Shown here: positions 63,238 to 64,000 of the stretch, piece by piece
Numbering within the stretch: position 1 is the stretch's first letter
Layout of the letters: each line of letters opens with the position of its first letter
Assembly: GCF_008831285.2 (NCBI RefSeq)
Contig: NC_045151.1
Location: forward strand, 7,951,682-8,015,681
Direction: 5' to 3'
DNA from: Nymphaea colorata
Taxonomy: Eukaryota > Streptophyta > Magnoliopsida > Nymphaeales > Nymphaeaceae
DNA length: 64,000 nt
The notes under the pieces: model-generated
What the model was told of the DNA's origin: nothing
Database searches by the model: none
The model's input: only the letters and a program-made list of their open reading frames with translations
Position numbers and translations under genes: made by a program

Positions 63238-64000
63238 CTCTCCTTCTTTCCCGCCTGCGTAGCAGCGTATGGTTTTGTGTGTTTCTTTTCTTTTGATACC
63301 TTGTGTTCTGCTATTGAGATTACAGCATGTAGGATTTTTAAGTTTTGTTTCATATTAGAGAGAACGCCCTTCAATTTTATATTGCATCATAATACATGCT
63401 AGATTCATCGAAGTGTTTATGCGTACAGTAACAAAAGTGCTCTGAGATGATGCTAGATCATTTTTCTTGCAGCTCTCAGAATCATGTCCTCCCATATATA
63501 TTCTTGTTCGTCTGAATTTTGCCAACTTCTTGTAGTTTGACCATTTTTTATGCTAAAGTAACTCTGTTTTGCACTTAGTTCTGGCACTCTGCCTCTACTG
63601 TGATTGAATCTTATATGATAGTGTATGCAATTTGATTTTCCCTTTTGGTGGATAGAATAATGAATGTAAAACCTTAGTTCATTGGAGTTGGATTGGTGTT
63701 CCTATGAATGTTGTTGTTAGGTTTGATGTGCAGTACTGTCAATGGAGGTCTTCTAAAGCCTTTCTATTTTCAACTATGTGCAAAGTATTGGCAAGGGTTA
63801 TGCCTAAGCCTTTTTTAGGACCTTTTCACTAGTTATTTGTAATTTCATCTACATGCAAGAAATAGTAAAAGAAGTGAAAAAACTGCAAAGTTTAAGTGTG
63901 AGATTAGATTTGTAATGTTAGAGAGAAATGTTCTAAGATAATTCTTGTTTGATTTGTAGGTCATTGGTTTGGAGTCCGGTGATGCCATTCTATTTTCAGC
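62870..64000 (+). other. Possible leader and first introns of an unidentified plus-strand gene
   Basis: A GGGTTAGGGTTTTTC stretch, a His/Pro/Ala-rich GC-rich segment (62935-63160) and a TTTGATTTGTAG|GTCATTGG acceptor-like junction at 63959-63960 would fit the 5' end of a gene running off the right edge. No protein domain can be recognised. Confidence 0.2.
63168..63232. repeat. (CT)n-(TA)n compound microsatellite
   Basis: A CT run passes directly into a TA run. Confidence 0.96.

Noticed and set aside
62844-63296. A 150-codon His/Ala-rich plus-strand frame
   Set aside because: Composition changes abruptly into a (TA)n run, and overlapping frames on both strands are similar; it could be leader sequence, but no protein can be claimed.

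Overview
The window is nuclear DNA of a flowering plant. The evidence is an intron-rich, multi-exon gene whose product closely resembles the plant five-KH-domain (HEN4-like) RNA-binding proteins, together with plant-type Tat/Ogre-like, chromovirus-like and Copia LTR retrotransposons, an hAT transposon and several families of 8-bp-duplication MITEs. The species cannot be named from the sequence. AT-rich DNA, many microsatellites and very long TE-filled introns fit a medium to large plant genome.

Region 1 to about 21,165 is a retrotransposon graveyard on the minus strand. A Tat/Ogre-like Ty3/gypsy element (1-11,162, continuing off the left edge) carries a 3.2-kb 5' LTR, a tRNA-Arg-like primer binding site, an extra ORF upstream of gag, then gag, protease, reverse transcriptase, two RNase H domains and integrase, all lightly broken. 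It sits inside an older relative (11,163 to about 15,757) that has lost gag. A third, more decayed relative lies at about 17,575-21,165.

Region 21,166-25,915 holds little: microsatellites, two unassigned coding-like fragments and the 3' flank of the KH gene.

Region 25,916-59,981 (minus strand) is one host gene. Seven coding exons join exactly in frame to a 622-residue protein with five KH domains. Only 1,869 bp of the 34,066-bp coding span is coding. The last intron (26,048-51,657, 25.6 kb) splits the fifth KH domain and holds nested transposons: a broken Copia (27,566-33,838) with a second, internally deleted Copia inside it (28,186-31,666); a young, nearly intact Copia (34,694-39,979); a gypsy chromovirus (40,028-48,803) interrupted by an hAT-type MITE and, in one LTR, by a 3.5-kb hAT transposon; three copies of one MITE family; and a Tourist-like MITE. 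The first coding intron (53,442-59,399) holds at least five more MITE-like insertions, two with perfect 8-bp target duplications, and one of these has an empty-site paralogue 3.7 kb away.

Region 59,982-64,000 contains probable 5' leader exons and promoter of the KH gene (minus strand), a GC-rich inverted repeat, a microsatellite, and possibly the start of an unidentified plus-strand gene.

The KH protein would act in nuclear RNA processing. Everything else is mobile DNA at various stages of decay, and the nesting order, target duplications and LTR differences give a relative history of the insertions.
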